Source of the DNA: an uncultured Spirochaetaceae bacterium
Lineage (GTDB): Bacteria; Spirochaetota; Spirochaetia; Sphaerochaetales; Sphaerochaetaceae
Assembly (NCBI GenBank): GCA_944392965.1
Contig: CALXYM010000001.1
Location: 124,001-188,000 of the forward strand
Reading direction: 5' to 3'
DNA: 64,000 bases
Part shown: positions 18,156-27,415 of the stretch, piece by piece
Position numbering within the stretch: the first letter of the stretch is position 1
How the letters are laid out: every line of letters starts with the position of its first letter
The notes under the pieces: generated by a model
Seen by the model: the letters and a program-made list of their open reading frames with translations, nothing else
Database searches by the model: none
Told to the model about the DNA's origin: nothing
Made by a program: the position numbers and the translations under genes

Positions 18156-18381
18156 ATGCAGATATGAAAAAGAGAATGCAGGAAATATTGAAAATTCCCC
18201 GGAAGGAAAAAGTCAAAAAGACTAAAATAAAGAGTTAAATGTGTTATTATGTAAAAATAGACGAGGTGGGGGCATAACGAAGCGCAGGAGGCCTGCATGT
18301 TTGAATTTTCGAAGAAGTGGATGCAGCCTTCTGTAGGATGTCTAGGTATAGATGTTTTAAGCCCCGGCCGCTTGTCTGTTT

Positions 18382-19692
18382 CTAGTTTTCTAGTAAAGCT
18401 GGGGTAAGATTGATGTCGGCCTTATTAATCTTTTTTACACCCAGCTTTTTTAAGATCTCTTCTCCGTTCTCATAATAGAAGCAGAACATCTCATACGCCG
18501 TCTTATTCGCATCAGTAGGGCGGGAGTATGAATTGATGTGGCTCATCATTTCCTGCTGTATCTGCTCTTGAGAGAAGGGAGACATGTCTTTTCCTTTCGG
18601 AATGACTTTTCTAATCTCCACATGGTTCTTCTCGCATGCGCCTTTTTGCTCGGCATGCCTTGCCTTGCAGAAGAAGACCTCACCTCCGGTAAGATCTTCA
18701 ATAGATCCGGGATCTGAGAACTCGGAGCCGGGATCGGTAAGGATCAGTTTAAAAAGCTTTCCGAATGTCTCCTCTCCGAGGATTTCCCTCATCTCCCTGA
18801 AACAGGCAATAACATTTCCAGACGTTTTAGCTTCCAACCTGAATGCCAGCTGGAGCTTGCTTACGGGGAACTCGAGCGTAAGAAGACAGACGCCGCTGCC
18901 GCCTTTCGGTCCTTCAACCGTATCCATCTGTACTGTAGGGACGGACGGATCCTCATTGACCCTGATGGCGTAATCGGCATATGTCCTCCCCTTGTAGATC
19001 TCCCTGTTCTCTTCCACCCTCCGGGTCTTCTCCTTCTTCCTTTTTGAGTAACGGACTGCTTTTGGCAGATCTATCCTCTTTACATCGGGGAACAAGCCGT
19101 TATTCACGTAATTGTATACGGTCCTTCCGACAACAGGGAACGCATCTCCCGCATAGGATGTGATATGGTTGATGGATTGGTTCTTCCTGCTGCCCTTGGA
19201 AAGAGTGTGGTTCATCTCCTCCAGCTCTTCTTGTGTCACGTGTATTACCTGTCTCGACTCAGAGAGCGTCCTTTCATATTCGACCTGCGCATGGGCGGCG
19301 TAATAATAATGCCGCTCCAGAGTACACCTGGCCGTCTCCTTACAGCCATTGCAGACATATGGCGCCTTCGTCAGCTTATAGCAGACCTCCTTCTCATATT
19401 CCTCGCATTTTCCGGGAGAACATTTCTCCCTGCAGTTGCGGCAGGCAGCGTATCTGCATTCTTTGCTGCGGGAACAGGCGCTGCTGACAGGACAACGCTT
19501 CCTTTTCCTACAATCGTTGAAGGATCTTCCAAGCGCGCCCTTCTTTTCCACCTGTATATGGTTCCTTACCTCTCTTGAGATGGTGGTTTCTGAAACTCCG
19601 ACCTCTTTCCCTATCTGGGAGAATTTTCTTCCCTCCGTAAGCGAATTCTGAATCTGAATCCTCTGGCTTCTTGTCAAATGCTTCTTTTCCAT
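18382..19692 (-). CDS. IS30-family transposase
   Basis: 436 residues from ATG 19692; an upstream in-frame start is rejected because the protein then lacks the usual N-terminus. Domains: an HTH_38 DNA-binding domain (about 4-45, with SQIGKEVGVSETTISREVRNH), a long Cys-rich probable zinc region (about 60-135), a second helical linker, then the DDE core with Asp in QMDTVEG, Asp in LTDPGSEF and Glu in KGACEKNH. The Cys-rich insert is typical of a longer IS30 subgroup. No frameshift is seen, so it is probably functional. Confidence 0.95.
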   Translation of the reverse strand: MEKKHLTRSQRIQIQNSLTEGRKFSQIGKEVGVSETTISREVRNHIQVEKKGALGRSFNDCRKRKRCPVSSACSRSKECRYAACRNCREKCSPGKCEEYEKEVCYKLTKAPYVCNGCKETARCTLERHYYYAAHAQVEYERTLSESRQVIHVTQEELEEMNHTLSKGSRKNQSINHITSYAGDAFPVVGRTVYNYVNNGLFPDVKRIDLPKAVRYSKRKKEKTRRVEENREIYKGRTYADYAIRVNEDPSVPTVQMDTVEGPKGGSGVCLLTLEFPVSKLQLAFRLEAKTSGNVIACFREMREILGEETFGKLFKLILTDPGSEFSDPGSIEDLTGGEVFFCKARHAEQKGACEKNHVEIRKVIPKGKDMSPFSQEQIQQEMMSHINSYSRPTDANKTAYEMFCFYYENGEEILKKLGVKKINKADINLTPALLEN

Positions 19693-19845
19693 TTTTTTAC
19701 TCCTTGTAAGTAACAGCGGGCCAGGGCTTGCAAGCATGATAACACAGCATTGGAGATAGGAATAAGGATCAGGGGACATCTAATTTTGCAGAAGCAAATG
19801 CAGCCTGTGCTAATAATTTGAGTTTGAAAAAGTAACCGCTGCTCA

Positions 19846-19884
19846 TTACCCCTTATACCCTGCATTTGCTTTTTCAATTAACCT
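19846..19884 (-). repeat. Right terminal inverted repeat of the IS30 element
   Basis: Exact 39-base reverse complement of the left repeat (18117-18155). Confidence 0.95.
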
Positions 19885-19894
19885 AGCCCGGTTT
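19885..19894. repeat. Right direct repeat flanking the IS30 element
   Basis: AGCCCGGTTT, identical to 18107-18116. Ten bases is longer than the 2-3 bp usual for this family. Confidence 0.8.
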
Positions 19895-19963
19895 ATTCTT
19901 CAAAAAGTCAGTTATACTCTTGCATAAGATATTTCTTTCTGTTAAAGTCATTAGAGCAATTCT

Positions 19964-20037
19964 GGTGCGATACCCAAGTGGCCTAAGGGAACGGTCTGCA
20001 AAACCGTCTTTCATCGGTTCGAATCCGATTCGCACCT
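19964..20037 (+). tRNA. tRNA-Cys (GCA anticodon)
   Basis: Full cloverleaf: acceptor stem GGTGCGA/TCGCACC, anticodon stem ACGGT/ACCGT with loop CTGCAAA (anticodon GCA), a five-base variable loop and T arm ATCGG/CCGAT with TTCGAAT. The discriminator base is T, a Cys identity element. CCA is not encoded. Upstream, TTGCAT and TAAAGT with a 17-bp spacer (about 19919-19947) could be the promoter. Confidence 0.96.
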
Positions 20038-20040
20038 ACT

Positions 20041-20080
20041 AGAGGTGTCGGAACGATAAGTTCTGCACCTCTTTTTATTT
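20041..20080 (+). terminator. Terminator of tRNA-Cys
   Basis: Stem AGAGGTG/CACCTCT with an inner GGAAC/GTTC pairing, followed by TTTTTATTTTTTTT, four bases after the tRNA. Confidence 0.88.
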
Positions 20081-20106
20081 TTTTTGTCAGCTTTGGTATT
20101 ATTGCT

Positions 20107-20499
20107 TCATTTAATTTCTTTTATGTCATCAAATGAAATGTTCTCACCGCAGGAGAGAATGAGGATTTTCCTCTCCTCATCTATTTTCTTCACTTTTGTC
20201 CTCTTTGTAATATATTCCCCGCCATCTTTCACCTTGTCTGGGATAAAATATGTTACTTCAAGTTCCGCTGATAGATCTTCTCTCCATTTATTCAGACTCT
20301 TATTGATCGCATCTTTCTCTTCTTCTGAGATTTGTATCTTCCGCTCTACATCCCTTGATTCTTCCTTTATCACTCTCTCATAACCGGTAAGGGCTGCAAA
20401 AGGAGAGAACTGTGCAGCTCTCTCATCTAGGCTCATCTTCTCCCGTTCCGTGGGATAGGGATACTCGAGATTGATGATGTCATCGTATTCCCGTCTCAT
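20107..20499 (-). CDS. YolD-like protein
   Basis: 130 residues. The family signature RAAQFSPFAALTGYERVI lies at about residues 28-45. YolD-like proteins are small partners usually encoded next to a Y-family DNA polymerase, as here; they are thought to act with it much as UmuD does with UmuC. The ATG overlaps the stop of the polymerase gene (ATGA), so the two are made together. No signal peptide; acidic, helical C-terminus. Confidence 0.88.
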   Translation of the reverse strand: MRREYDDIINLEYPYPTEREKMSLDERAAQFSPFAALTGYERVIKEESRDVERKIQISEEEKDAINKSLNKWREDLSAELEVTYFIPDKVKDGGEYITKRTKVKKIDEERKILILSCGENISFDDIKEIK

Positions 20500-22025
20500 G
20501 CCCTATGCCCTCCTATCTGCATGTTCCTCTCTTTTGCAGTTGCCCCCTCTTCTAGGCTTATACCTTTTAAAAGAGCATTCTTTCCGTATTTCTTCTTTAT
20601 AGCGATCGTCACATTCTGCAGATTCTTTTCCTTCTCTCTTTCTATCTTCTCCTCTTCCTCTTGTCTTTTCTCAGCCTCATAATCTGTGAACAGGTCGAGC
20701 TGCTTTTCTTTCTTCATGAGGGTGACGTCTTTTTCATAGATCACCCCACATGCGGTGATGTACATTCTCTTTATAAGAAGATGGGGATTCACTATCTTTT
20801 CAAATAGTTCAGTTGATGCTCTTGTAATCAGTTTCGAGGATGAAGTAGGTGTTTTCAGATGAATGGTTCCATGAGCATACATAGGTATCTTCCTTCCGTA
20901 GTAATCTTCTTTTATCTCACCTTTGAAGTTCTTCATCCTCTCTGGATCCTTTAGATTCTCTGTGTCATAACCGACTGTTATCACGATCTGTTCTGTTACC
21001 AGTCCTTTCTCTACAAGATCAAGAGATAGGCTATCCGTCATCTCCTTTAGGACGATTTCTGCTTTTTCAAAGGTGTATGGACACTGTAATACCTGCCCTG
21101 ATCCTATGCTGTTATCTTTCGGTTTATATGATTTGATCTTCTCCATAGTGCATGGTTCATACCCCCATGCGTGGTCGATTAGGAGTTCTGCATTCTTTCC
21201 GAACGTCTTATATAGGAGATCTTCGTTGTAATATTCATCCTTCTTTCCTATCGAACATCTTGCGATATCGCCCATCGTAAATAACCTTAGCCCTTCAAGG
21301 CGTTTTGCATAGCCGTGCCCGATTCTCCAGAAGTCTGAGAGAGGACGATGGTCCCAGAGGTTTCTTCGGTATTCCATCTCATCCAGATATGCTATTCTTA
21401 CCCCATTCTTGTCGGCTTTGATGTGTTTCGCCATGATATCCATCGCAATCTTCGCAAGGTAGAGATTTGTTCCGATGCCCGCAGTGGCGGTGATTCCGGT
21501 CTCTTTCAGGACATCAAGTATGAGACGCATTGCGAAATCATGTGCGGATAATTTATAAAGGGTTAGATATGTTGTGGCGTCTATGAATACCTCATCTATG
21601 GAATACACGTGTATATCCTCGGGCGCTATGTATCTTAAATAGATGGCATAGATTTTCCTGCTGTATTCCATGTAGAGGGCCATTCGTGGCAGTGCGATCA
21701 GAAAATCCGCATCCAGATTTCTGTTCTTATTTAATTCTGAAAGAAATACGGATTTCCCCTCAGCTCTCTTCCTCGGAGCTTTCATCTTTCTTTCCCTGTT
21801 GACCTCTCTTATCTTCTGGTTAACTTCAAAAAGTCTAGCTCTTCCTGGCAGACCGAATGATTTCAGAGAAGGGGAGATGGCAAGACAGATCGTCTTCTCG
21901 CTCCTGCTCTCATCTGCTACGACGAGGTTCGTATCCAGTGGATCAAGATCCCTCTCCTTGCATTCGACGGAGGCGTAGAAGGATTTCAGGTCTATCGCGA
22001 TGTATGTCCTCTCTCTTTCTTTCAT
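20496..22025 (-). CDS. Y-family translesion DNA polymerase (UmuC/UvrX type)
   Basis: 509 residues. The palm carries Asp12 in AIDLKSFYASVEC and Asp144-Glu145 in YSIDEVFID, the metal-binding catalytic residues, followed by helix-hairpin-helix thumb and little-finger domains. Length above 400 and the YolD partner place it in the UvrX/YqjW-like group, not DinB. It copies past DNA lesions. The C-terminal 80 residues are charged and probably coiled. No ribosome site; TATTAT ends 8 nt before the ATG. Whether it is under SOS control cannot be seen: I find no clear LexA box. Confidence 0.93.
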   Translation of the reverse strand: MKERERTYIAIDLKSFYASVECKERDLDPLDTNLVVADESRSEKTICLAISPSLKSFGLPGRARLFEVNQKIREVNRERKMKAPRKRAEGKSVFLSELNKNRNLDADFLIALPRMALYMEYSRKIYAIYLRYIAPEDIHVYSIDEVFIDATTYLTLYKLSAHDFAMRLILDVLKETGITATAGIGTNLYLAKIAMDIMAKHIKADKNGVRIAYLDEMEYRRNLWDHRPLSDFWRIGHGYAKRLEGLRLFTMGDIARCSIGKKDEYYNEDLLYKTFGKNAELLIDHAWGYEPCTMEKIKSYKPKDNSIGSGQVLQCPYTFEKAEIVLKEMTDSLSLDLVEKGLVTEQIVITVGYDTENLKDPERMKNFKGEIKEDYYGRKIPMYAHGTIHLKTPTSSSKLITRASTELFEKIVNPHLLIKRMYITACGVIYEKDVTLMKKEKQLDLFTDYEAEKRQEEEEKIEREKEKNLQNVTIAIKKKYGKNALLKGISLEEGATAKERNMQIGGHRA

Positions 22026-22196
22026 ATCTTTATATAATAGTAGCCTGAAAAGACACTGTTTTTCAAAAACTTATCAACTGTCGTATTATAACCCATCTAT
22101 TTTCTATAGATCGATTCTTTTGAAGAATCCTGTATCCTGTTCATTTTGTTAATAATGAAAACATACAAGTTTGGCTCTCAATATTTCTTTTCTTAC

Positions 22197-22225
22197 TTGA
22201 CTGTATTTTCTTTCCCCTTCATGAT
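22197..22225 (+). promoter_or_regulatory. Possible promoter of the second MATE gene
   Basis: TTGACT, a 17-bp spacer and CATGAT, 24 nt before the ATG at 22249, which has GGAGG in front. Confidence 0.4.
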
Positions 22226-22248
22226 TACAGATTATCAACGGAGGAAAG

Positions 22249-23634
22249 ATGTTAAGTGACGAGAGAGTGAGATTATTTGAAAGTGAGGGGATTCCAAGGG
22301 CTATTGCAGCATTATCCATTCCGACGGTGCTCTCTTCTTTAGTCACGATATTATATAGTCTTGCGGATACCTATTTCGTAGGCATGTTGAATAACAGTGT
22401 ACAGAACTCTGCAGTAACGCTTGCTGCTCCCGTTCTTCTCGCATTCAACGCTGTGAACAATCTCTTTGGGGTCGGTTCTTCTAGCATGATGAGCCGTGCT
22501 CTTGGGAGAAAGGATTATGAGGCGGCAAGGAAGAGTAGTGCTTTCGGCTTCTATTGTTCAATTTTTTTCGGACTTCTTTTCTCCCTTCTCTGTTCAGTAT
22601 TCTCCGTTCCCCTTCTTAGTCTGATCGGTGCCGATGAAATGACCTCTCAGGCGACGGAGGAGTATCTGTTCTGGACTGTGAACCTGGGAGCTGCTCCTGC
22701 GATTCTGAATGTCGTAATGGCGTATATGGTAAGGGCTGAAGGTTCTGCGATGCATGCGAGCATCGGAACGATGAGTGGATGTTTCCTGAATATAATCCTA
22801 GACCCGATATTCGTACTGCCATGGGGCTTTGACATGGGAGCAGAGGGCGCTGGTCTTGCCACCTTCATTTCCAACTGCGTTGCCGTACTCTATTTTCTGA
22901 TCCTAATCATTCATAGAAGGGGAAATACATTCGTTACCATAAATCCAAGATATTTCGGATTGAACAAGATCATAGTCCTTGGTGTATGTGCTGTTGGTAT
23001 TCCGGCAAGCATACAGAATCTCTTAAATGTCACGGGCATGACGATATTAAATAATTTTACGAGTGCCTATGGTTCTGATGCGATTGCAGCGATGGGAATC
23101 GCTCAGAGGATAAATAATGTCCCGATGAATATTGCAATGGGCTTTTCTCAGGGGATAATGCCCCTTGTAAGCTATAACTGGGCAAGTGGAAACATAAAGA
23201 GGATGAAGGACGCGATCTATTTCGCGTTTAAGATAATACTTTTTAGCATGCTTGCTGTTACCGTGTTATTTTACGTAGGTTCTCCATTGTTGATATCACT
23301 CTTCATGGATAATGAGATAATCATAGATTATGGAACAAGATTCTTAAGAGGATTCTGTCTTGCCATTCCTCTTTTAACGATTGATTTTCTTGCCGTCGGC
23401 GTTTTCCAGGCTGTGGGGATGGGCTCAAAGAGTTTCATGTTTGCCATTCTCCGTAAGCTCATCCTTGAAATCCCTCTAATATTCATTCTTAATGCCCTCT
23501 TCCCACTTTATGGCCTGCCATACTCACAGTTCGGCAGTGAGATCGTGATGTGCATTCTGGCTGTATTTGCTCTCCGTTCGATAATAAAAAAGGGTAACGA
23601 GCGGGCAAAAATGGAAGTAAGGACAGATAACTAA
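22249..23634 (+). CDS. MATE-family efflux transporter
   Basis: 461 residues, about 12 membrane segments in two halves; the start has GGAGGA. The first span carries TVLSSLVTILYSLADTYFVG, the typical MATE opening, and GSSSMMSRALGRKD follows. This copy belongs to the group often annotated as NorM/DinF-like cation-driven exporters and is clearly different from the MATE at 9578. It may export drugs or metabolites; substrate unknown. It is alone in its transcription unit, between the polymerase (divergent) and malic enzyme. Confidence 0.92.
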   Translation: MLSDERVRLFESEGIPRAIAALSIPTVLSSLVTILYSLADTYFVGMLNNSVQNSAVTLAAPVLLAFNAVNNLFGVGSSSMMSRALGRKDYEAARKSSAFGFYCSIFFGLLFSLLCSVFSVPLLSLIGADEMTSQATEEYLFWTVNLGAAPAILNVVMAYMVRAEGSAMHASIGTMSGCFLNIILDPIFVLPWGFDMGAEGAGLATFISNCVAVLYFLILIIHRRGNTFVTINPRYFGLNKIIVLGVCAVGIPASIQNLLNVTGMTILNNFTSAYGSDAIAAMGIAQRINNVPMNIAMGFSQGIMPLVSYNWASGNIKRMKDAIYFAFKIILFSMLAVTVLFYVGSPLLISLFMDNEIIIDYGTRFLRGFCLAIPLLTIDFLAVGVFQAVGMGSKSFMFAILRKLILEIPLIFILNALFPLYGLPYSQFGSEIVMCILAVFALRSIIKKGNERAKMEVRTDN

Positions 23635-23713
23635 CATCTCTTACTAAGGAAAAGCATCAGTTTCTTGTTTTAGATGGAAGGATATTCGTTTATACTGCTC
23701 TTTGGAGGATACG

Positions 23714-24997
23714 ATGGACGAATTAGAAAAGAAAGCCTTGGAATACCATAGCATGGGAGGAGTAGCGGGAAAGCTCTCCGTAGTCCCGACGAAACCATGT
23801 AAAAGCGCGGAGGACCTATCCCTTGCATACACTCCGGGGGTTGCGAAGCCCGTCCTTAAGATAGAAGAGGATGAGGATAACGCTTATCGGTATACGAACA
23901 AGGGGAACCTTGTCGCGGTGATTTCAAACGGTACAGCGATCCTCGGTCTTGGAGACAGGGGGGCACTAGCCAGCAAGCCCGTGATGGAGGGTAAGGGCGT
24001 TCTCTTCAAGAGGTTCGCCGATATAGACGTGTTCGACATCGAGGTCGATGAGAAGGATCCGGACAGGCTTATAGAGATTGTGAAGGCCATAGCGCCTACC
24101 TTCGGGGGGATAAACCTGGAGGATATAAAGGGTCCCGAGTGCTTCAGGATAGAGAGGAAACTGATTGAGGAATGTGACATTCCCGTGTTCCATGACGACC
24201 AGCACGGGACGGCGATAATCGCTTCTGCGGGGCTTATGAACGCAGCGGAGGTCGCGGGTAAGAGGCTGGAGGACCTACGGGTGGTCGTGAGCGGTGCCGG
24301 GGCCGCGGGTATCTCATGCGCACGCATGTTCACCCTCATCGGAGTGAGGAGAGAGAACATCATCATGCTCGACAGCAAGGGTGTGATCTATGAGGGAAGA
24401 GAAGGATTGACGGAGGAGAAGGAGGAGTTTGCGACCTCGTATTCTGTCCGTACACTGCGGGAGGCGATGAAAGGAGCCGATGTATTCATGGGATTAAGCA
24501 AGCCGAATGTTGTAGACGGGGAGATGCTGCTCTCGATGAATAAGAGCCCGATCGTGTTCGCGATGGCCAATCCGGATCCGGAGATAACCTATGAGAAGGC
24601 GATTGCGACGAGGGATGACATCATAATGGCGACGGGGCGTTCTGATTACCCAAATCAGATAAACAACGTGCTTGGATTCCCATTCATATTCCGGGGAGCC
24701 CTCGATACCGGAGCGAAGAAGATAACGGAGAACATGAAGCTTGCCGCAGCAAAAGCTCTGGCGGAACTGGCGAAAGAGCCCGTTTCTGAGGTAGTATCAA
24801 AGGCGTATGGGGGACAGCAATTCAGCTTTGGCAGGAACTACATAGTTCCAAAGCCGTTTGATCCCCGTGTGATAGAGTATGAGGCTGTGGCCGTCGCAAG
24901 GCAGGCATGCCTCGACGGGGTAGCCACAAGGCCTATTGAAGACTTTGAGGCTTACCGCCTGGCTTTGAAAAAGAGGATGGAGAAATACTGGGATTAG
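23714..24997 (+). CDS. NAD(P)-dependent malic enzyme
   Basis: 427 residues from ATG 23714 behind GGAGG. It decarboxylates malate to pyruvate and CO2 in the cytoplasm. Motifs: YTPGVAKP with the catalytic Tyr (about residue 38), a catalytic Lys region near [17 protein letters not shown], the metal site in [10 protein letters not shown] and the Rossmann motif GAGAAG. It is the short bacterial form without a phosphotransacetylase tail. The base composition looks richer in GC than neighbours. The stop overlaps the convergent gene by four bases. It links to the same malate/oxaloacetate/pyruvate node as oadGAB. Confidence 0.94.
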   Translation: MDELEKKALEYHSMGGVAGKLSVVPTKPCKSAEDLSLAYTPGVAKPVLKIEEDEDNAYRYTNKGNLVAVISNGTAILGLGDRGALASKPVMEGKGVLFKRFADIDVFDIEVDEKDPDRLIEIVKAIAPTFGGINLEDIKGPECFRIERKLIEECDIPVFHDDQHGTAIIASAGLMNAAEVAGKRLEDLRVVVSGAGAAGISCARMFTLIGVRRENIIMLDSKGVIYEGREGLTEEKEEFATSYSVRTLREAMKGADVFMGLSKPNVVDGEMLLSMNKSPIVFAMANPDPEITYEKAIATRDDIIMATGRSDYPNQINNVLGFPFIFRGALDTGAKKITENMKLAAAKALAELAKEPVSEVVSKAYGGQQFSFGRNYIVPKPFDPRVIEYEAVAVARQACLDGVATRPIEDFEAYRLALKKRMEKYWD

Positions 24998-25572
24998 AAA
25001 GAGGCCTCTAGGCTCTTTTTAGCATTTTCCAGATTGTCGTTATATTGTTTTTCAAGATGCTCGAGGTTCTGTTCTATAATCTCGAGCGTCTCTTTGTCAT
25101 CCTCTATGTTCAGCCTTATGGCTCTTCCAAATTTTTGTGACATTGCCTCTGACTTCTCTTCAAGCATCGGCTCGAGCTGTTTTTTCAGGGACTCCACGAG
25201 TTCTTTCCTGTGTAGAGGGTACTGCTTGAGGAACGTCGTGATCCTCTCATAGAGTGCGATCGCATTCTTGTCATCCCTCATAATGCAGTTCATGATTGCA
25301 AGAAGACGTTCGTAACGGTCGTCTACGACCTCGTAATTAGGGAGGGTCAGGGAAGATAGCATGAGATTTTTCAAGGCTCTTTTCAGGACTTCTTCACTGT
25401 AATCGTCAAGAGCCTTCAGAAGGCTGTCATCCCTTTCTTCCTTCGCAAGATATTCCCCTGCGATCCTCCTTATCCTCTCATTCTCCTGATTGATTCTTAT
25501 CTTATTTTCATCTATCGCGATGTTCTCGGTTTTCTCCATCGCGATTTCCAATGCACTTTTTATTTTTCCCAT
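24994..25572 (-). CDS. Unknown helical (coiled-coil) cytoplasmic protein
   Basis: 192 residues, highly charged and almost entirely helical by composition, with a coiled-coil-prone C-terminus (about 150-190). The opening [18 protein letters not shown] resembles a small family I associate with spirochaetes, but I cannot name its function. No signal peptide or membrane span. There is no Shine-Dalgarno site; TATATT ends 7 nt before the ATG. It is divergent from the TRIC gene across 80 bp. Confidence 0.68.
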   Translation of the reverse strand: MGKIKSALEIAMEKTENIAIDENKIRINQENERIRRIAGEYLAKEERDDSLLKALDDYSEEVLKRALKNLMLSSLTLPNYEVVDDRYERLLAIMNCIMRDDKNAIALYERITTFLKQYPLHRKELVESLKKQLEPMLEEKSEAMSQKFGRAIRLNIEDDKETLEIIEQNLEHLEKQYNDNLENAKKSLEASF

Positions 25573-25579
25573 ATCATAA

Positions 25580-25608
25580 AATATATCGATAAGAAGGAAA
25601 AAAGAGAA
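25580..25608 (-). promoter_or_regulatory. Possible leaderless promoter of the helical-protein gene
   Basis: On the minus strand: a weak -35 (TTCTCT), 17 bp, then TATATT, with 7 nt to the ATG at 25572. Confidence 0.42.
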
Positions 25609-25615
25609 TAAGCGA

Positions 25616-25644
25616 TTGTCTACTCTTTTCCTTTTGTTTAATCT
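25616..25644 (+). promoter_or_regulatory. Leaderless-type promoter of the TRIC-alaX operon
   Basis: TTGTCT, a 17-bp spacer and TAATCT, with 8 nt to the ATG at 25653. No ribosome site. Confidence 0.58.
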
Positions 25645-25652
25645 TACGTGGT

Positions 25653-26288
25653 ATGGATTCGAGTATTATTCTGTTCTTCGACCTTTTCGGTACGATGATC
25701 TTTGCTATAACAGGGGCTGTCAAGGGGATCCGAAACCGCCTTGACCTTCTTGGCGTGCTTTTTTTTGCCATCACTGTAGGCTGTGGGGGAGGTATGATCC
25801 GTGATGCTCTGATTGGAAGCACGCCTGTCGCGGCATTCAATGATTATAGGTATTTCCTCATATGCGTGATTACAGGGCTTCTATGCTTCATCCTCTCTCC
25901 TGTCGCAATTGGACGATGGGCGATAATCGTATATTGCGATGCGATAGGACTCGGGGTATTCACTGCACTCGGGGTTGCAAAGGCCGCAGAGCTTGGAGTG
26001 AGTGTCGTCGGACAGATAATGAGTGGTATGTTTACAGCTGTCGGTGGTGGTATACTTCGAGATGTCTTTTCAAAAGAGGTACCAATGGTTTTCACTTCGG
26101 ATTTCTATGCCACTGCCTCGATCTTTGGTGCATTGATGTACGTCATTCTTAATAATTTCACACCTCTTGGTGGAAATGCCCTGCTGTTCATAACGGCAGT
26201 TTTCACATCAGGGTTAAGAATCGTCGCTTACCGCTATCATTTTAAACTTCCCGTTGCAAGAATGCATGGAGAGGAGAAGAGGAGATGA
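25653..26288 (+). CDS. TRIC-family cation channel (UPF0126/YadS)
   Basis: 211 residues, about seven membrane segments made of two repeats. Each repeat carries the family signature GGGxxRD: residues 45-51 and 131-137. Bacterial TRIC proteins form trimeric monovalent-cation channels, although some relatives have been linked to glycine uptake. The stop overlaps the start of the AlaX gene (ATGA), so it heads an operon. It has no Shine-Dalgarno site and a promoter directly before the ATG. Confidence 0.9.
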   Translation: MDSSIILFFDLFGTMIFAITGAVKGIRNRLDLLGVLFFAITVGCGGGMIRDALIGSTPVAAFNDYRYFLICVITGLLCFILSPVAIGRWAIIVYCDAIGLGVFTALGVAKAAELGVSVVGQIMSGMFTAVGGGILRDVFSKEVPMVFTSDFYATASIFGALMYVILNNFTPLGGNALLFITAVFTSGLRIVAYRYHFKLPVARMHGEEKRR

Positions 26289-27415
26289 TTAGACAATACT
26301 ATAAAGAACCATATCAGAGAGAGGCTGAAGTCCAGGTAACAAGAATTGATGGGAACAAGGTCTTTTTTGATAGTACGATATTCTATCCTGAAGGGGGAGG
26401 CCAGCCCGGGGACAGGGGAACTTTCAATGGCATTGAGATTCTTGATACTCAGAAGGATGGGGATGATGTTGCTCATATCTTTAAGAGCTCGGATGGAATC
26501 AAAACAGGAGATACGGGTATCTTGATTCTTGACTGGGGCCATCGATACTCTTTTATGAAACGCCATAGTGCACAGCATCTGCTCTCTTCCGTATTCTTCA
26601 AGACACTTGGAATAGGTACCCTTGCAGTCCATCTTGCCGATGAGCACGTGACGATAGAGCTCGATAGAAAGGATGTCTCCCCCGAGGATTTATTCACAGT
26701 GGAGAGCGTGGCTAATGAACTTGTACGAAAAGGCCTTATAATAGAGCAAAAGGATCTCTTGAGAGGGGACGCTGAAGAGCTTCATATGCGTCGTAGCATA
26801 AAGGTCGATGATGAGGTTGTGAAAGTAGTCTTTATTGAGGATCAGGATGCTGTCGCCTGTGGAGGTGTTCATGTATCGAATACGAGAGAGATAGGGGAGA
26901 TATCATTCTATTCCACAGAGCTTATCAGAGGTCATCTCAGAACTATCTGGAAAGTGGATGATGAGGCGGTGAGAACCCGTAGGGGAAATCTTACAGCCGT
27001 GTGTGAGATATCAGAACTTTTATCTTCTCCTCATGATGAGATAGTCCCTTCTTTAAAAGCACGGCTTGATGAACTTGAGAGGTTAAGAAGAGAGGTAAGG
27101 GGGCTTTCGTCCAGAATTGCCCGCATGGAGGCCTCTTCGATCGCAGGAGACTGTTCTGTGTATATGACCGATCTTCCACTTGAGGAGTTCAGAGATGTCC
27201 TTGTCTCTAATGAAAGGAAGGATGTCCTTATAATCCGGGATGGTGAAAAGAAGGAATTCTTGTATATTGGAAGTGAAGAACATTTTACTGTTCTTAAAAA
27301 ATTATTATCTTTAAAAGGAGGCGGCAGGAACTCCCTGTTCCAAGGTTCCTACAGCCAGAGAGGGGATGTTTTCTGTTCCCTGGCAGAAGAGGTGATAAAT
27401 GGATTTAAAAGATAA
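26285..27415 (+). CDS. Alanyl-tRNA editing protein, AlaX-L type
   Basis: 376 residues. It is a free-standing homologue of the AlaRS editing domain, which clears Ser (or Gly) from mischarged tRNA-Ala. The zinc ligands are seen: His94 and His98 in KRHSAQH, Cys192 and His196 in CGGVH. The N-terminal GGGQPGDRG is the OB-like glycine-rich motif, and a C-terminal extension (about 240-376) contains a coiled coil, as in the long AlaX form. It is coupled to the TRIC gene and overlaps the VTT gene by 17 bp. Confidence 0.92.
   Translation: MIRQYYKEPYQREAEVQVTRIDGNKVFFDSTIFYPEGGGQPGDRGTFNGIEILDTQKDGDDVAHIFKSSDGIKTGDTGILILDWGHRYSFMKRHSAQHLLSSVFFKTLGIGTLAVHLADEHVTIELDRKDVSPEDLFTVESVANELVRKGLIIEQKDLLRGDAEELHMRRSIKVDDEVVKVVFIEDQDAVACGGVHVSNTREIGEISFYSTELIRGHLRTIWKVDDEAVRTRRGNLTAVCEISELLSSPHDEIVPSLKARLDELERLRREVRGLSSRIARMEASSIAGDCSVYMTDLPLEEFRDVLVSNERKDVLIIRDGEKKEFLYIGSEEHFTVLKKLLSLKGGGRNSLFQGSYSQRGDVFCSLAEEVINGFKR

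Larger units (their letters stand above)
18117..19884 (-). mobile_element. Complete IS30-family insertion sequence, 1768 bp
   Basis: The element is bounded by perfect 39-bp inverted repeats and flanked by 10-bp direct repeats. It carries one transposase gene on the minus strand. About 225 bp at the left end is non-coding and holds several copies of an AAATGCAG-type motif that also occurs inside the inverted repeats and at the right end. It sits between a truncated sugar-kinase gene and tRNA-Cys. All parts look intact, so it may be active. Confidence 0.93.
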
